From: Pipra filicauda
Lineage: Eukaryota > Chordata > Aves > Passeriformes > Pipridae
DNA length: 64,000 bases
Direction: 5' to 3'
Assembly: GCF_003945595.2 (NCBI RefSeq)
Contig: NW_024104894.1
Coordinates: 62,001-126,000, forward strand
The notes under the pieces were generated by a model. It saw nothing but the letters and a program-made list of their open reading frames with translations, had not been told where the DNA came from and searched no databases. Positions 24,760 through 35,572 of this stretch are shown here, one piece after another. Numbering within the stretch: the first letter of the stretch is position 1; the number at the start of each line of letters is the position of its first letter. A program made the position numbers and the translations under genes.

Positions 24760-24845
24760 TTTATTTAATAAACTAATAGACCAGTTATTTATATTTATTC
24801 CTTTATTTAATAAACTAATAGACCAGTTGTTTATATTTATTCCTT
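24760..24845. repeat. 42-bp tandem pair
   Basis: Two adjacent copies of a 42-bp unit starting TTTATTTAATAAACTAATAG and ending in ATATTTATTCC, with one difference. They form the left edge of the AT block. Confidence 0.9.
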
Positions 24846-25500
24846 TATTATATAATTATAATTTTATATAAAATTATATATAATATGACTATGTATTATA
24901 TTTTATATAATTATATAGTATATATAGTATATATTCTATATAATTATATAGAATAATATATAAATATTATATTCTATATAATAATATGTTCTATATAATA
25001 TATATAATATATATAAAATATATAATTATTATATTCTATATAATTATCTAGAATAAATAATTATATTCTATATAATTATCTAGAATATATACTATGTATA
25101 TGGGATACATATATTACATATATAATATATATTATATATTATTATATATATAATATATATTCTATATAATATATATTTTATATATTTTATATATATAAGA
25201 TATATATATCATATATATAATATATAGTATATATAGTATTATATATGATATATAAATATATATTCAACATAATATATATTATATATATTTTATATATTTT
25301 ATATATATAAGATATATATCATATATATAATATATAATATGTAATATGTAATATATCATTATATATAATATATATAATTATATAGAGTATATACTGTGTA
25401 TATGGGATATATATAAACATATATGAAATATGTACATATATATACACATATGCAGTTGTATATATAATTACAATTATTTAAATTTATTTAACAGAACAAA
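24846..25500. repeat. Extreme AT-rich block
   Basis: About 650 bp with very few G or C bases, built from TATATAA, ATTATATA and TCTATATAATTATA units that recur with small changes (for example GAGTATATACTGTGTATATG-like and ACTATGTATATGGGATACAT-like strings about 300 bp apart). Many short palindromes are possible, so the block could extrude cruciforms. Confidence 0.93.
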
Positions 25501-25612
25501 TAATAGAATAAACAATTGAATATTTATTTAATTTCGTTATTTATTTCTATTTCTTTAACAGGCTAATGAATGCTTTATATTTCTCTTTATCCAAAAACTG
25601 ACACTGCTCGGT

Positions 25613-25712
25613 TTGGGCTTTGGTTTTGGGCTTTGAATTTGGGGTTTGAATTTGGGGTTTGAATTTGGGGTTTGAATTTGGGGTTTGAATTTGGGGTTTG
25701 AATTTGAGGCTT
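25613..25712 (+). repeat. 13-bp GAATTTGGGGTTT array
   Basis: About six exact TTTGAATTTGGGG units, preceded by diverged TTTGGGCTTTGG units and followed by a decayed copy (AATTTGAGGCTTG). Confidence 0.95.
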
Positions 25713-25739
25713 GATTCAAGCACCTGGTTTAAAACCCCT

Positions 25740-26055
25740 GGGCGGGGTGAGGATCAGAACAGGGCTGCGTGTTGGGCCAATCCTTCAGCCAGCAGATAAC
25801 TGGTAAAACATTGCCCCCGCAGCTCGGCTGAAAACAATCCGACAGCAGGAACATCCTGGATTATTCCCGGCCCCCCTCGCAGGGGGGAGAAGCTGCCGGG
25901 GGGGATTTTCAGCTTCCCTTTGTTCCCGGGGCGGCCCCGCTGCTCCTCTTTAATGCTGGAGACACACAGAGCAGCTCCCGGGGCTCAGGATGGTTTGTCA
26001 GCTCGGAAAGGAACATCTTCCCCTCGGGAATGGTTCAGGGCATTGTGCGGCGTGC
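25740..26055. promoter_or_regulatory. CpG-rich segment, possible CpG island
   Basis: I count about 16 CpG dinucleotides in about 310 bp, including CCCGGGGCGGCCCCGC. The rest of the window is CpG-poor. The switch from the AT block to this segment takes under 300 bp. A GCATATATAGAATAA string resembling a TATA box follows at about 26055. No exon or splice signal could be tied to it, so a promoter role is only a possibility. Confidence 0.4.
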
Positions 26056-26660
26056 ATATATAGAATAATATTCTAATTTGGAAGTAATTGGAACAAGACA
26101 CACTTGACATTGGGAGTCGGGGAGAATAACAAGGAGTTTTGGTTAATGTGACAGAGCACTTTCCATGCCTGGGAGCGAGGGGAAACAATAAAGAACTTCA
26201 GGGACTTTAATCTTGTTTGTCAAGTAATTTATCACAGTTGTTTTCATGAATCTCCCAGATAATCAGCAGCCGTGGCAAATGGAACTGGATTGAACACGAG
26301 CTGGGCTGTTGTTCTGCTCAGCTGTGTCTTGTAGCTCAACGTGTCAGGTTGGAGCCGGGCACGAGGCAGAGGCACCTTTTCAGGAGTGATGTAACGGATC
26401 AAACGTTGCAGAGGCTGTTTGGAAGCTTCTCTTCTCTTCATCTCCTCCTAATTCCAGTCACGGGCGTGTTTGCAGCTGCCTCTGCTCCCTCCTGAAATGA
26501 GCACATCTGGATGCCAGCGGGAGCTTCTCAACGCTCGAGGTGTCGGGATGGAGGTGATTTTAACTCAGGGGGTTCTTGCAGAGCAATCCCTGCCCTTCTG
26601 CAGCTGCTTTGCGTTGTTGTTTGAGACCTTCTGGCTCTGCAAGTCCCTGACACAAGAGTG
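26056..26660. other. Unique non-coding DNA
   Basis: Repeat-free sequence. 26060-26270 is AT-rich with AATAATATTCTAATTTGGAA and AAGTAATTTATCACAG strings. No coding signal. Confidence 0.45.
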
Positions 26661-26664
26661 GAGC

Positions 26665-26804
26665 CGGGGGGGATCTCGGGCTCTGCTCCCAGGGAACAAG
26701 GGACAGGACGAGAGGAAACAGCCTCAAGCTGTGCCGGGGGGGTCAGGTTGGACATCAGGAGGAATTTCTCCATGGAAAGGGTTGGAAAGCACTGGATCAG
26801 GCTG
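26665..26804 (+). mobile_element. CR1 LINE, left part of a split copy
   Basis: Plus-strand CR1: GGGCTCTGCTCCCAGGGAAC, GAGGAAACAGCCTCAAGCTG, TCAGGTTGGACATCAGGAGG, AATTTCTCCATGGAAAGGG. Its natural continuation (TGCAG...TGGAGTTCCCATCCCTGG) lies at 27057. The 252 bp between them therefore looks like an insertion. Confidence 0.85.
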
Positions 26805-26850
26805 ATCATCCCAGAGGTCTTTTCCAACCTGGTTGACTCTGTGATCCTGT
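26805..26850 (+). mobile_element. 46-bp CR1 3' tail inside another CR1
   Basis: GATCATCCCAGAGGTCTTTT, CCAACCTGGTTGACTCTGTG, then ATCCTGT: a very short CR1 3' end. It matches the end of the longer CR1 at 18062, inverted. Confidence 0.85.
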
Positions 26851-27012
26851 GTCGTGCACCAACAGAGCAGGACATTCCCACACAGGGAGGGAAGAGTCTC
26901 TCCTTCCATGGAAAATGGGGAGACTGAGGCAGGGGAGGGGGCAGAAGGTCCCTTTGCAGGGTAATGACAGAGGCAAAACAGCCCCTGGATCTCTTGGTGC
27001 CTCCTCTGGGAG
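26851..27012 (+). repeat. 159-bp non-CR1 segment, copy B
   Basis: Same segment as 17902-18061, in the opposite orientation, from GTCGTGCACC to GGTGCCTCCTCTGG. It follows a CR1 tail directly on the sense side. Confidence 0.85.
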
Positions 27013-27206
27013 GAATTTCTCCATGGAAAGGGTTGTAAAGCACTGGATCAGGCTGTGCAGGGGGGGGTGGAGTTCCCATCCCTGGAAGTGCCCAAAAAAC
27101 GTGTGGCTGTGGCACTGGAGGACATGGTCAGTGGTGGGGTTGGGTTGACAGTTGGCCTTGATGGTCTTAAAGGTCTCTTCCAACCTGAAGGATTCTGTGA
27201 TTCCAT
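27013..27206 (+). mobile_element. CR1 LINE, right part of the split copy
   Basis: It starts by repeating 44 bp already present at 26761-26804 (GGAATTTCTCCATGGAAAGG to ATCAGGCTG, one mismatch). It then runs on as CR1 to GGTCTCTTCCAACCTGAAGG and ATTCTGTGATTCC. Confidence 0.9.
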
Positions 27207-27584
27207 GACCCGAGCTGAGCCAAAGCCACAGAAGGAATGAGCATCCAGAGGGCTTCAAACCCCCCCAGAATATGGGATGGAAACCCCCCCAGCCCCAACC
27301 AACCACCCAAGGCTTTCCAAATCATCACCCTCCTCCCTTGGAGACCTGTAAGAAGTGATGCCAAGAGGAAACCTTGCCTTGAGGGGGTGTTATTCCATGA
27401 GAGCTGGAATGAGCCAGTGAAGGAAGAGCAGAGGGGATTTTGGGTGGGCAAAGGGGGTATTGGAGCAGTGTGGGATTGAGGAGGAGCAGGGAACAAAGAG
27501 CTCTCCTGACAGCACACGTGGAACTCTGCAAGTGTGGCCCCTGCAAGAGCCAGGCTGGAATGCAGAGCCCCCATCACTGGAATT

Positions 27585-27737
27585 CCCAGGAAGGGATGGA
27601 GTCCCCACCCCTGGAGGTGTCCAAGGAAGGCCTGGCCGTGGCACTCAGTGCTCTGGGCTGGGGGACAAGGTGGGCATCGGGCACAGCTTGGACTGGATGA
27701 CCTTGGAGGTCTTTCCCAACCTCAGTGATTCTGGGGT
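27585..27737 (+). mobile_element. CR1 LINE 3'-end fragment
   Basis: CCTGGAGGTGTCCAAGGAAG, CTTGGACTGGATGACCTTGG, GGTCTTTCCCAACCTCAGTG, ATTCTGGGG: a different CR1 subtype from its neighbours, recognised by its 'CAACCTCAGTGATTCTG' end. Confidence 0.88.
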
Positions 27738-27887
27738 TAAACATTGCCCAGGAAATTTCTGATTTTGCTTGGAAGGTTTTTTTTTTTTGCCTGGGAACTG
27801 TTTTACCCTTTTCCCCAGTTTGAGGAAGGTTTGTGGAACTGCACTTGGCACTGGGAGCTTTTTGAAGCAAAACTTCTCCATGGCTTC

Positions 27888-28002
27888 TTAATACCATCCA
27901 AGGGGTGGATCCCCATCCCTGGGGGATTTCACAGCCCTGGGGATGTGGCACTTGGGGACTCGATGGTCTTTGGGGGTTTTCCAACCTAAACAATTCCATA
28001 AT
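27888..28002 (+). mobile_element. CR1 LINE 3'-end fragment
   Basis: GGATCCCCATCCCTGGGGGA, GATGTGGCACTTGGGGACTC, GATGGTCTTTGGGGGTTTTC, CAACCTAAACAATTCCATAA. A diverged tail. Confidence 0.8.
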
Positions 28003-28987
28003 CAAACAGGTCTTTGGGATAAAGGGCACAGAAGTGTCAGCACTTGGTGCTTGGGTGGCTCCCAGGTGGAATTCCTGCCCTGCTGAGCCGCTGAGAACAG
28101 CGTGTGGGACTCAGGTTGGACTGAGAGCAAACACTGGGGTGGGAGTTCAAACTGGCAGGAACTAATTTAAACCAGCACTTGAAGTCCTTCCCTTCCCGAG
28201 CTGGGCCCAGGTATCGGATTTGGTGGGAGCAGCAGGGCCTGGCCGAGGTGTGCAGATCTGTCTCCATTAGTGAGCTCAGCTCAGGGTGCCTTTGGCTGCT
28301 GCAGCAGCTGTATTTTATCACTTTAAAACGCTGGGTTAATGCAGCATCAATAAATTCTGGATTAGGCAAATCTGCAAAGAAGCAACAGCCTTATCTTAAT
28401 TAAGCAAAATATATGAGTCCTGCCACAGCCCATACCAGGAGCCAGTCAACCTTGTAACAGCCACTTTTTTCTTCTCTTTGATATTGCTTTTGGGGTTTTT
28501 TTTTACTGTAGAGATTGGGGTTGGGGCAGGAAAGCACACATCCTACAAGTGGCTGTGACAGAAGGGGACCGAGCTGTGCTCTTGAGAAGGAGGAGCTCGT
28601 GTGGTGTCTCCCCTTGCAGCCCCTTTGAAGTGGGGATGTCCCTCAAGATCTAACCCTGGGGCCTCCCACCCTCCTCCCAGACACCAGGGCTGGCAGCTTG
28701 AAGCTAAAAGCTGCTGTCTGGGACTGGGACTGTTGAGCTTCCCAAAGAACTTTGAGTAACTTGGACAAAATGGGTCTGTTTTCCTACAGTTTCTGTTTTA
28801 TTTGAGGTTTGGGTTTGGTTTTGTGACCAAACAATTTGGCCCTGTGTGATCCTGTGTGAAGTGGGTGCCTTGTAAAGGGGGGATTTAAACCCCCATCTGC
28901 TCTGCCCCCCTGTATCCCTTGGGACACTTTCACTGCTTCTGAAATGCAGTGACCATCCTGTCTGAGCTCAGTGTGTGCCAGGCTGAC
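28003..28987. other. Unique non-coding DNA
   Basis: No gene. The segment at about 28300-28430 (AATGCAGCATCAATAAATTC, CTTATCTTAATTAAGC) is AT-rich and could be a regulatory block. Confidence 0.4.
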
Positions 28988-29128
28988 CATGGAATAACAG
29001 GGCCATGGAATGGGTTGGGTTTGGAGGGACCTTAAAGCCCATCCAGTGCCACCCCCTGCCATGGGCAGGACACCTTCCACTGTCCCAGGCTGCTCCAAGC
29101 CCAACCTGGCCCTGGACCCCTGGACACT
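28988..29128 (-). mobile_element. CR1 LINE 3'-end fragment
   Basis: GGCCATGGAATGGGTTGGGT, TTGGAGGGACCTTAAAGCCC, CCACCCCCTGCCATGGGCAG, TCCCAGGCTGCTCCAAGCCC in order on the minus-strand orientation of CR1. Confidence 0.9.
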
Positions 29129-29860
29129 GATGCTACTCTGCATCTCCAAACCATGAGGAGATGTATTTTCAGAGCTTTTATTCCCTGTTTTTCCTTTCCC
29201 AAGCCTCTTCACTTGCTTTGCCGTGTTCTGCTCCATCTGGGATGGTTTTATTTGGAGGGGAGTGACCTCTGTCCATACAAAGCCAGCAAAGCCCTTCCTG
29301 TTCTCACTGACTGAAGGGCAGTGGATAAACTCCAGCTCTGACTCCCCATCCCGGGTGGGATCCCAGCTCTGAGGGAGAGGCTCCCTGTGCTGGGGCTCTG
29401 GGTGAGGAGCTCCTGCTCCCTTCACTCCAGCCCCTGATTTACAGCAGCTGCTTGGCCTGGACCTGTTTCTCTTTAACTTCTGAATTTATTTGGGAAGGAG
29501 AAACAAGCCGGGGTTGAGGTGGGGAGGTGAACACGCCTCTAAATCAGCTGCAGGGCTTCAGTTCAGCACTGACCCCTCCAAGTCCACTTGGCTCTCCTGG
29601 ATTGCTTCCCTGCTTCCAGCCAAAGGGAACGTGGCAGCTGCCTCCTGTTCCACTCCAGCTGCCTCCTGCTCCACTCGGTGCATTTAACTCCTGCAGGTGA
29701 ATTCCCTGCATTCTCCTGGGGTAGCTATTCCTGTGTCCTCTGGACACACTGGAAACTCCATGGAATGTGGATTAAAGTCAACCAGCTGTGCTGGGAAGCT
29801 CCAGTGGATTCAGTCACTCAGGATAGAAGGAGCATCCTCTGTGTCTGTGAGGTGGGAGAG
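29129..29860. other. Unique non-coding DNA
   Basis: No gene. Contains a small pair of GCAGCTGCCTCCTG(T/C)TCCAC units at about 29634-29672. Confidence 0.5.
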
Positions 29861-30177
29861 CCCTTCCCTGCTTCTCTTCCCTGCTTCTCTTCCCTGCTTC
29901 TCTTCCCTGCTTCCCTTTTCTACTTCCCTTCCCTGCTTCCCTTCCCTGCTTTCCTTCCCTGCTTCCCTTCTCTGCTTCCCTTCCCTGCTTCCCTTCCCTG
30001 ATTCCTTTCCCTGCTTCCCTTCCCTGCTTCCCTTCCCTGCTTCCCTTCCCTGCTTCCCTTCCCTGCTTCCCTTCCCTGATTCCTTTCCCTGCTTCCCTTC
30101 CCTGCTTCCCTTCCCTGCTTCCCTTCCCTGCTTCCCTTTTCTACTTCCCTTTCCTGCTTCCCTTCCCTGCTTCCCTA
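29861..30177 (+). repeat. 13-bp CTTCCCTTCCCTG array, ~24 copies
   Basis: About 317 bp of CTTCCCTTCCCTG units. A variant block (CTGATTCCTTTCCCTG) recurs 78 bp apart (30001 and 30079). That equals six units and shows a higher-order repeat. Apart from G, nearly all bases are pyrimidines. Confidence 0.95.
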
Positions 30178-32114
30178 CCTGGACAGCTGTAGGAAGGACA
30201 ATTCCCCAGCCTGGAGCAGTGTGGGGGTGCTTGTGGGGTGCCCCCAAAAGGACGGGGGGTGTCACCACAGAGCTTTGGGGCTTCTCCACACGGGCTCTGC
30301 TCCAGGTTCTCCCGTGGGAATTGATGCTGCTCAGTGACAAAGGAGAGAGGCCCCAGGGAGCAGGAATGCTTTAGTGGCTGGTTGAGAATTCCAGGAGAAT
30401 TCTGGGGCTGGAAGAAAATGCTGGTGTGCTGGGAGTTATCTGAATGTACAACAGAGGGGTGGAGGGTTGGAAACCCTGGAGCTGGTGGGAGGAAATGGAA
30501 GAGAGACAAGAGGTGTTTTACTTCCAAGTTTGAGAGTTTTGAAAATATATTACTACAGAAGTATTTTTTTCAATGCACTTAATGATGAATTTTAGAGACT
30601 GTACAAGACCCGAGCTAGAGCAGGGAAAAGGATCTGTTCTTAATTAAAATTTAGATCAACTCTCACCATCCTGAGGCTCCTTCTCCTGCAGAGCTCCTCA
30701 GCTCACACCCACAGCAGCCCAATTCCCAGTTTGTTACACTGGGAGCCAGTAGATCCTGGTGCAAGCAGGAGCAGGATGAGGCTCCTGGATCTTTCTAAAA
30801 CAATCGAGTTTGGTGGTGGAACAGCAGTTCCCTCCTCCCCCTCCCCACTCCCCCAGACAATCCAACCCGATTACTCATTGCAGCTTCCTGCAATCACAAA
30901 GTACAGATGGTATCAGATTGTTTGGAGGCCACCACAGATAAGCTGTGATGAGAATTCTTTGTTACCACTGATTTCCACCTCGATTCTTTTACTTTTAAAT
31001 GTTTATTCAGCGAAGGAGAAAGAAACCGTGGGGCTTTTTTCATTTCCATTTCCAAACCTCCCCGGCTCTCTGCCGGTGCCGTTTAAAACGTAGTTATGGT
31101 CAGGAAAAAAACGATGCTCTGAAAAATAAATGACCTGGGGAGTGCCATAAATTTTGCCTGCTCTCTCCAGGCCTCCCAGATCGAATTTGCTCCGCTCTCA
31201 GATCCAAAAGATGTCCGTGCACTTTGCCAGGGCTGCGGGAAACGTGGAATTCATCGGGAACTGTTCTCCCAGCCTTTCTTTGGAGCTGGGCTGTGCCTGG
31301 GTCCCTGCAGGCAGGACCAGCCACGTTGCTATGGCACTGATGGCCCAGTCTCTGCAGCCCATTTCTGACAGCAACGAGCAGCAGGTACTTTGGGAAAGGG
31401 TTCAGGAAGCTCCTCAAAAAGGAACCGAGTGATACTTTTTTTACCTGAATGTTCTTGTGTAGCTGGAAGTGTCTTTTTGGCCTGGTTTTCCATCTTCCCT
31501 GGGCTTTGCAAGCAGCTGCCCAGACTGTTGATTTTTCCACAACGAGGTGAATTGAAACCCTGGCCCGTGGGTTTTGTGTTCCTGAGGACAGAAACCGGTT
31601 TAGCAGAACAGAGTCTCTGCCTTGCAGGTCCCAGTGGCTCAGGAGGGGCTGCTGAGGGGTTTTGCTGAGCAGGAACCAGGGGTGGACCCGGATCCGTGGG
31701 CAGGGACAGTGGGAAGCCTCGTGGGAGCTGGTTAATGCAGCTGGGGGGGTCTGTTCCCTCCTGCCCAACCCTCCCAGCCTGGCTCTGGGGGGACCTGTGT
31801 CTGCAATTCCTTCTCCAGCTGCTGTGATGTTGTACACTGGTGGGGAGTGTTCAGCAGGAATCCCGAGGGCACTGCCCTGCTGACCTTGGAACAGCAGCTG
31901 GACAGAGCCCTGGCCAGGGCTGCTCCGAGCCTGTGTTTGGGGAGAGAGCCTGGCCAGCAGCTTTGCCTCTGGCTGGGCATTTTCCCTTTTTTCATTGCTC
32001 AGACTTCCCTTTTTTGAGGCCACTCTTAAAGGGAGGCAGGTTTGGGAAAGCAGATTTCATGGAGAGCTGGAGGGATGGGGGAGCTGTGGGGGTGTGTTGG
32101 GACCTCAGTCAGTC
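30178..32114. other. Unique non-coding DNA
   Basis: No gene. A 307-codon minus-strand frame (31100-32023) has no domain I recognise and sits in G/C-rich unique sequence with other open frames on the opposite strand. About 30860-30990 looks like a preserved AT-rich block. Confidence 0.45.
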
Positions 32115-32590
32115 CCAGTAATGGTTTGGGTTGGAAGGGACCTTCAAGAGCATCCAGTGCCACCCCCTGCCATGGGCAGGGACACCTTCCACCAGCCCAG
32201 GTTGCTCCAACCTGCCCTTGGACACTTCCAGGGATCCAGGGGTAGCCACAGCTTCTCTGGGAATCCCAGCCCTTCACCCCCCTCCCAGGGAGGAATTCCT
32301 TCCCACTATCCCATCTCTCCCTGCCCTCTGGCACTGGGAAGCCATTCCCTGTGTCCTGTCCCTCCAGCCCTTGTCCCCAGTCCCTCTCCAGCTCTCCTGG
32401 AACTCCTTCAGGCCCTGGAAGGGGCTCTCAGCTCTCCCTGGAACCTTCTCTTCTCCAGGAGAACCCCCCCAGCTCTCCCAGCCTGGCTCCAGAGCAGAGG
32501 GGCTCCAGCCCTTGGACCATCCCCGTGGCCTCCTCTGGACCTGCTCCAACAGCTCCAAATCCTTCTGCTCCTGGGGGGCCCCAAATGGAG
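32115..32590 (-). mobile_element. Longer CR1 LINE with ORF2 end remnant
   Basis: About 475 bp on the minus strand, from TAATGGTTTGGGTTGGAAGG to GGGGGGCCCCAAATGG. The right part corresponds to the end of CR1 ORF2. The minus strand reads LLEQVQRR near 32560 and then frameshifted remains. Good collinearity with the CR1 at 38224-38640. Confidence 0.93.
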
Positions 32591-33219
32591 TCCCAGCAGG
32601 ACTTTGTGCCCAGCTAAGAAGGGCTGGGAATCCCTTGGGAATGGGCACTGATGTTTTATTGAGCTGAGCAGCCACTGCTTCACCTGCTTTCCACCCCAAC
32701 CCCCCATCTGCCCCTCCTGCCCCACTCCCACAGCCCCCAAAATTCCCACTTGGGGTGAACTCACTGCTGGTTCTTTGCACTGCAGAGAACCTTGGCCTGG
32801 TTTTCGGCACAGAGTCCAGAGAGATCCAGGGGAACAGATCCAGGGAAACACCAAAGGGACACGAGAAGCCAAGTTATTTTTCCACATTTTTCCATATTTT
32901 TGCCACCAGAGGCCACGGGCTCAGCTGGAGGGAGCTGGAATGGCTTCACTCCCCTCCCTGTTTTCATTTTGAATTCCATCCTGGAGCGTTGGGTGCCTGG
33001 ATCCCCCAGCCTGGCTGCTCCTGCTCCTCCTCCCAACAACAAACCAATATTGACAGTCAGGTCAGAACACCTTAAATGCTTGGGAGAAGGTTTTTTGGTT
33101 CCTTTTCGGAGCCTGTCAGCCTGGATTATCCAGCAGAACAGGAACATTCCTGTTCTCTTCATGCGTTAAGGATGGATCACTCTATTTTCTTCCCAAAGAA
33201 CAGAGGAAAGAGAAGCAGC
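32591..33219. other. Unique non-coding DNA
   Basis: No gene or repeat I can name. The frames are short and overlapping. Confidence 0.45.
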
Positions 33220-33640
33220 TGTGACAACTTAAGCATTGAAAAATCATAAATCATCTTCCCTTCCCCTTGTCCCTCCCAGATATCATGAAAAATAAATGTG
33301 TGGAGCCCTTTGGGAAGATATTTTTACACTTTTCATTCTTTCTGGCTGGGAGGCTTCAAAACTGTGGGGCTTTTGCCATCGTCACGTGGCTTCAGAATTG
33401 GGGGGTTTAATAAATAATAAGTGCAATTAAAATGGCAAGAGATAATACTGAGGAAGCTCTAGCAATAAAAGAGTGGCCCAATCCTGGTGCTCCATGGACA
33501 GAAATGTTTCATAATACACTCAATTTCTGAAACAAGTGGTGATAATACAACCTCAGCTGATAAACATATCAGGCTTTACAAGAATTGTAGTTATTTAATA
33601 GTTGGGGAGAAAAAATACCTTTATTTTGTTTAATTTGTTG
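33220..33640. other. Candidate conserved non-coding block
   Basis: AT-rich, repeat-free sequence with GGGTTTAATAAATAATAAGT, GCAATTAAAATGGCAAGAG and AACATATCAGGCTTTAC strings. No minisatellite or CR1 traces over about 400 bp. Conservation must be tested by alignment. Confidence 0.3.
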
Positions 33641-35049
33641 GGGTTTTTTTAGGTTGCACATGTTCTGGGTGAATTAGTATTGGAGTCACATCACCTGAGG
33701 GCTCCTGTACACCGAATTTCTCTTCTAATTTCTGCCTGTTCTCCTTCATCCCATGAACTGTGGAACTGCCATAAAGGACGTTCTTGGCCACAGAAATGTT
33801 CTTAATCCTGGTTTCAGTGCCTGCAGATGCAAAGGCTCTGCTTTAGCACCTCCTCCAAGCCCAGCTCTCATCTCTCACTGCTCCTTCTGGGCTCTGCCAT
33901 TTACTTTGCTCTGCTCTTTATTTTCCTTTGGGAAAACCTGATGTTGTGTCCTGGGAAAACCTCCTTGTGTCCCTTGTTGCCTCTCTCTGCCAAACCCGGG
34001 ACATCTGGCTCAGGGAGCACCTCCTGTGACCCACTCAGGGTTTCATCCTTTCCCCTCCCCAACACCCAAATGTCAGAATATTCAAGCAATAAATGTTAAT
34101 TCTTTTCCTTTGACCCGTGGATGGGCTATCTGAGCACACCTGGATTCCCAAACTTGGAATTTAACCCTCTTATCCTTGGCTGCAGAACAAAGGCAAAACA
34201 CCTCGAGCACTCCGGGGTGTAAAGAGATTTTTAACCTTCCTTCTTTAAGGTTAATCAGACCCGTTAGCAAAAGTTAATTAAAGTAATTAGGTTAGTTAGC
34301 ATATTCCCCTTGGTCTTTGCTAAAATTCAGAATTTAAGGCCCACAGTAAACAGGCTGAGAGTAAGGAGAGTTTTGGGCTGGTTTTATTCCCGTGTTGCCA
34401 GGAGAGGTGCTGGTGCTCCACGAGTCCCCTGGGAGGGTTGTGCTGTTGTTTATTCCCTGTTCTCAGGAGGGGGGATCAGCCCTGGGAGTGATTCTCTCTC
34501 AGATGACTCGAGCATAAATATTGTAAGTGGCCACAGCCTGTTCTTTGCTGCCTGACTTGGTGCATTAAACTTTCATCCTCCTCATCCCCCCCTCCCGGTG
34601 CCCTCCAGAATCTGGTGGTGAAAATAGGAGGATTTGTTTCTCCCCCGAGGGAATTACACTGTGCTGGGGCCAAGGAGGATGTTTGAAGATCTTCTATGCC
34701 ATTGCTTCTGTTTAGTCTTACAGCTTGTCCTCAGCTATTCCGACATCTCCTGGATTTGGAGCTGTGATGTTTTGGCTACCAGCGATTTTCTGCTCTCCTC
34801 TGACATCACTGACGGTCACACTGGAGACACTTCAGCTCCAATCTCGTCTCACATGAGGGGAAAAGGAGGTTTTCTCTTTTCTGCCTTTTTTTTTTTTTCT
34901 TTTGACAACACAGATGTGATTTCCCACCTGCTGTTTCCACATCCACGGGAGCAGGGGCACAGGAAACCTCCCCCCTGCTTCTTTGCACGGCTTTGCTTTC
35001 AGAGGAAGGCTTTGAAACTTCTCCCATCTCTTGGATGGAGTAGAGTAGA
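33641..35049. other. Unique non-coding DNA
   Basis: No gene. A T run lies at about 34886-34900. Frames up to 139 codons have no domain. Confidence 0.45.
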
Positions 35050-35262
35050 TTGATGTGGATATTGGGAATATATCCTTCCCTGTGAGGGTGGGGAGGGGCT
35101 GGGCTGGAATTCCCAGAGAAGCTGTGGCTGCTCCTGGATCCCTGGAAGTGTCCAAGGGCAGGTTGGAGCAACCTGGGCTAGTGGGAGGTGTCCCTGCCCA
35201 TGGCAGGGGTGGAATGGGATGAGCTTTAAGGACCCTTCCCACCCAAACCATTCCAGGATTTT
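35050..35262 (+). mobile_element. CR1 LINE 3'-end fragment
   Basis: GATATTGGGAATATATCCTT, GGAATTCCCAGAGAAGCTGT, GGAGGTGTCCCTGCCCATGG, CCCACCCAAACCATTCCAGG. Plus-strand tail, 5'-truncated. Confidence 0.92.
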
Positions 35263-35572
35263 CTCTCAGCTCCTCATTAACTCCTTGCCTGCCTTGCTCT
35301 GATGGTGGAGCTGCTCCAGAGTTTCTGTTCTGCTGCTGCAGAAGCTGCTGCCCCTCAGCTCTCCAGCAGTGCCCAGCCAGGGCCATGGCCTGGATTCCCT
35401 GGATTCCTCAGGATCTCAGCACAGCCCTGAGTTCCCCCTGTGCCAGCAGCATTGCAGTGTGTGCATCTCTGCCTGCTTTTAATTGCTGGAAAATCAAAAA
35501 TTAGTGGGGGGAGAGAAGACCTTGCTCAAGGTCATGAGCAGGAGAGAGAACTAAATCCAAGGATTTGGGTCA

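Larger units (their letters stand above)
26808..27531. repeat. Arm B of the inverted duplication
   Basis: Reverse complement of 17383-18103 (about 724 bp). Differences seen by eye are isolated substitutions (for example CAATCCCACA against CAACCCCACA) and lengths of G or C runs. The arms are about 8.7 kb apart. Confidence 0.93.

Noticed and set aside
31100..32023. 307-codon minus-strand frame
   Set aside because: No recognisable domain, several opposite-strand frames overlap it, and no splice or start context supports it. A comparison for synonymous bias would be needed to revive it.
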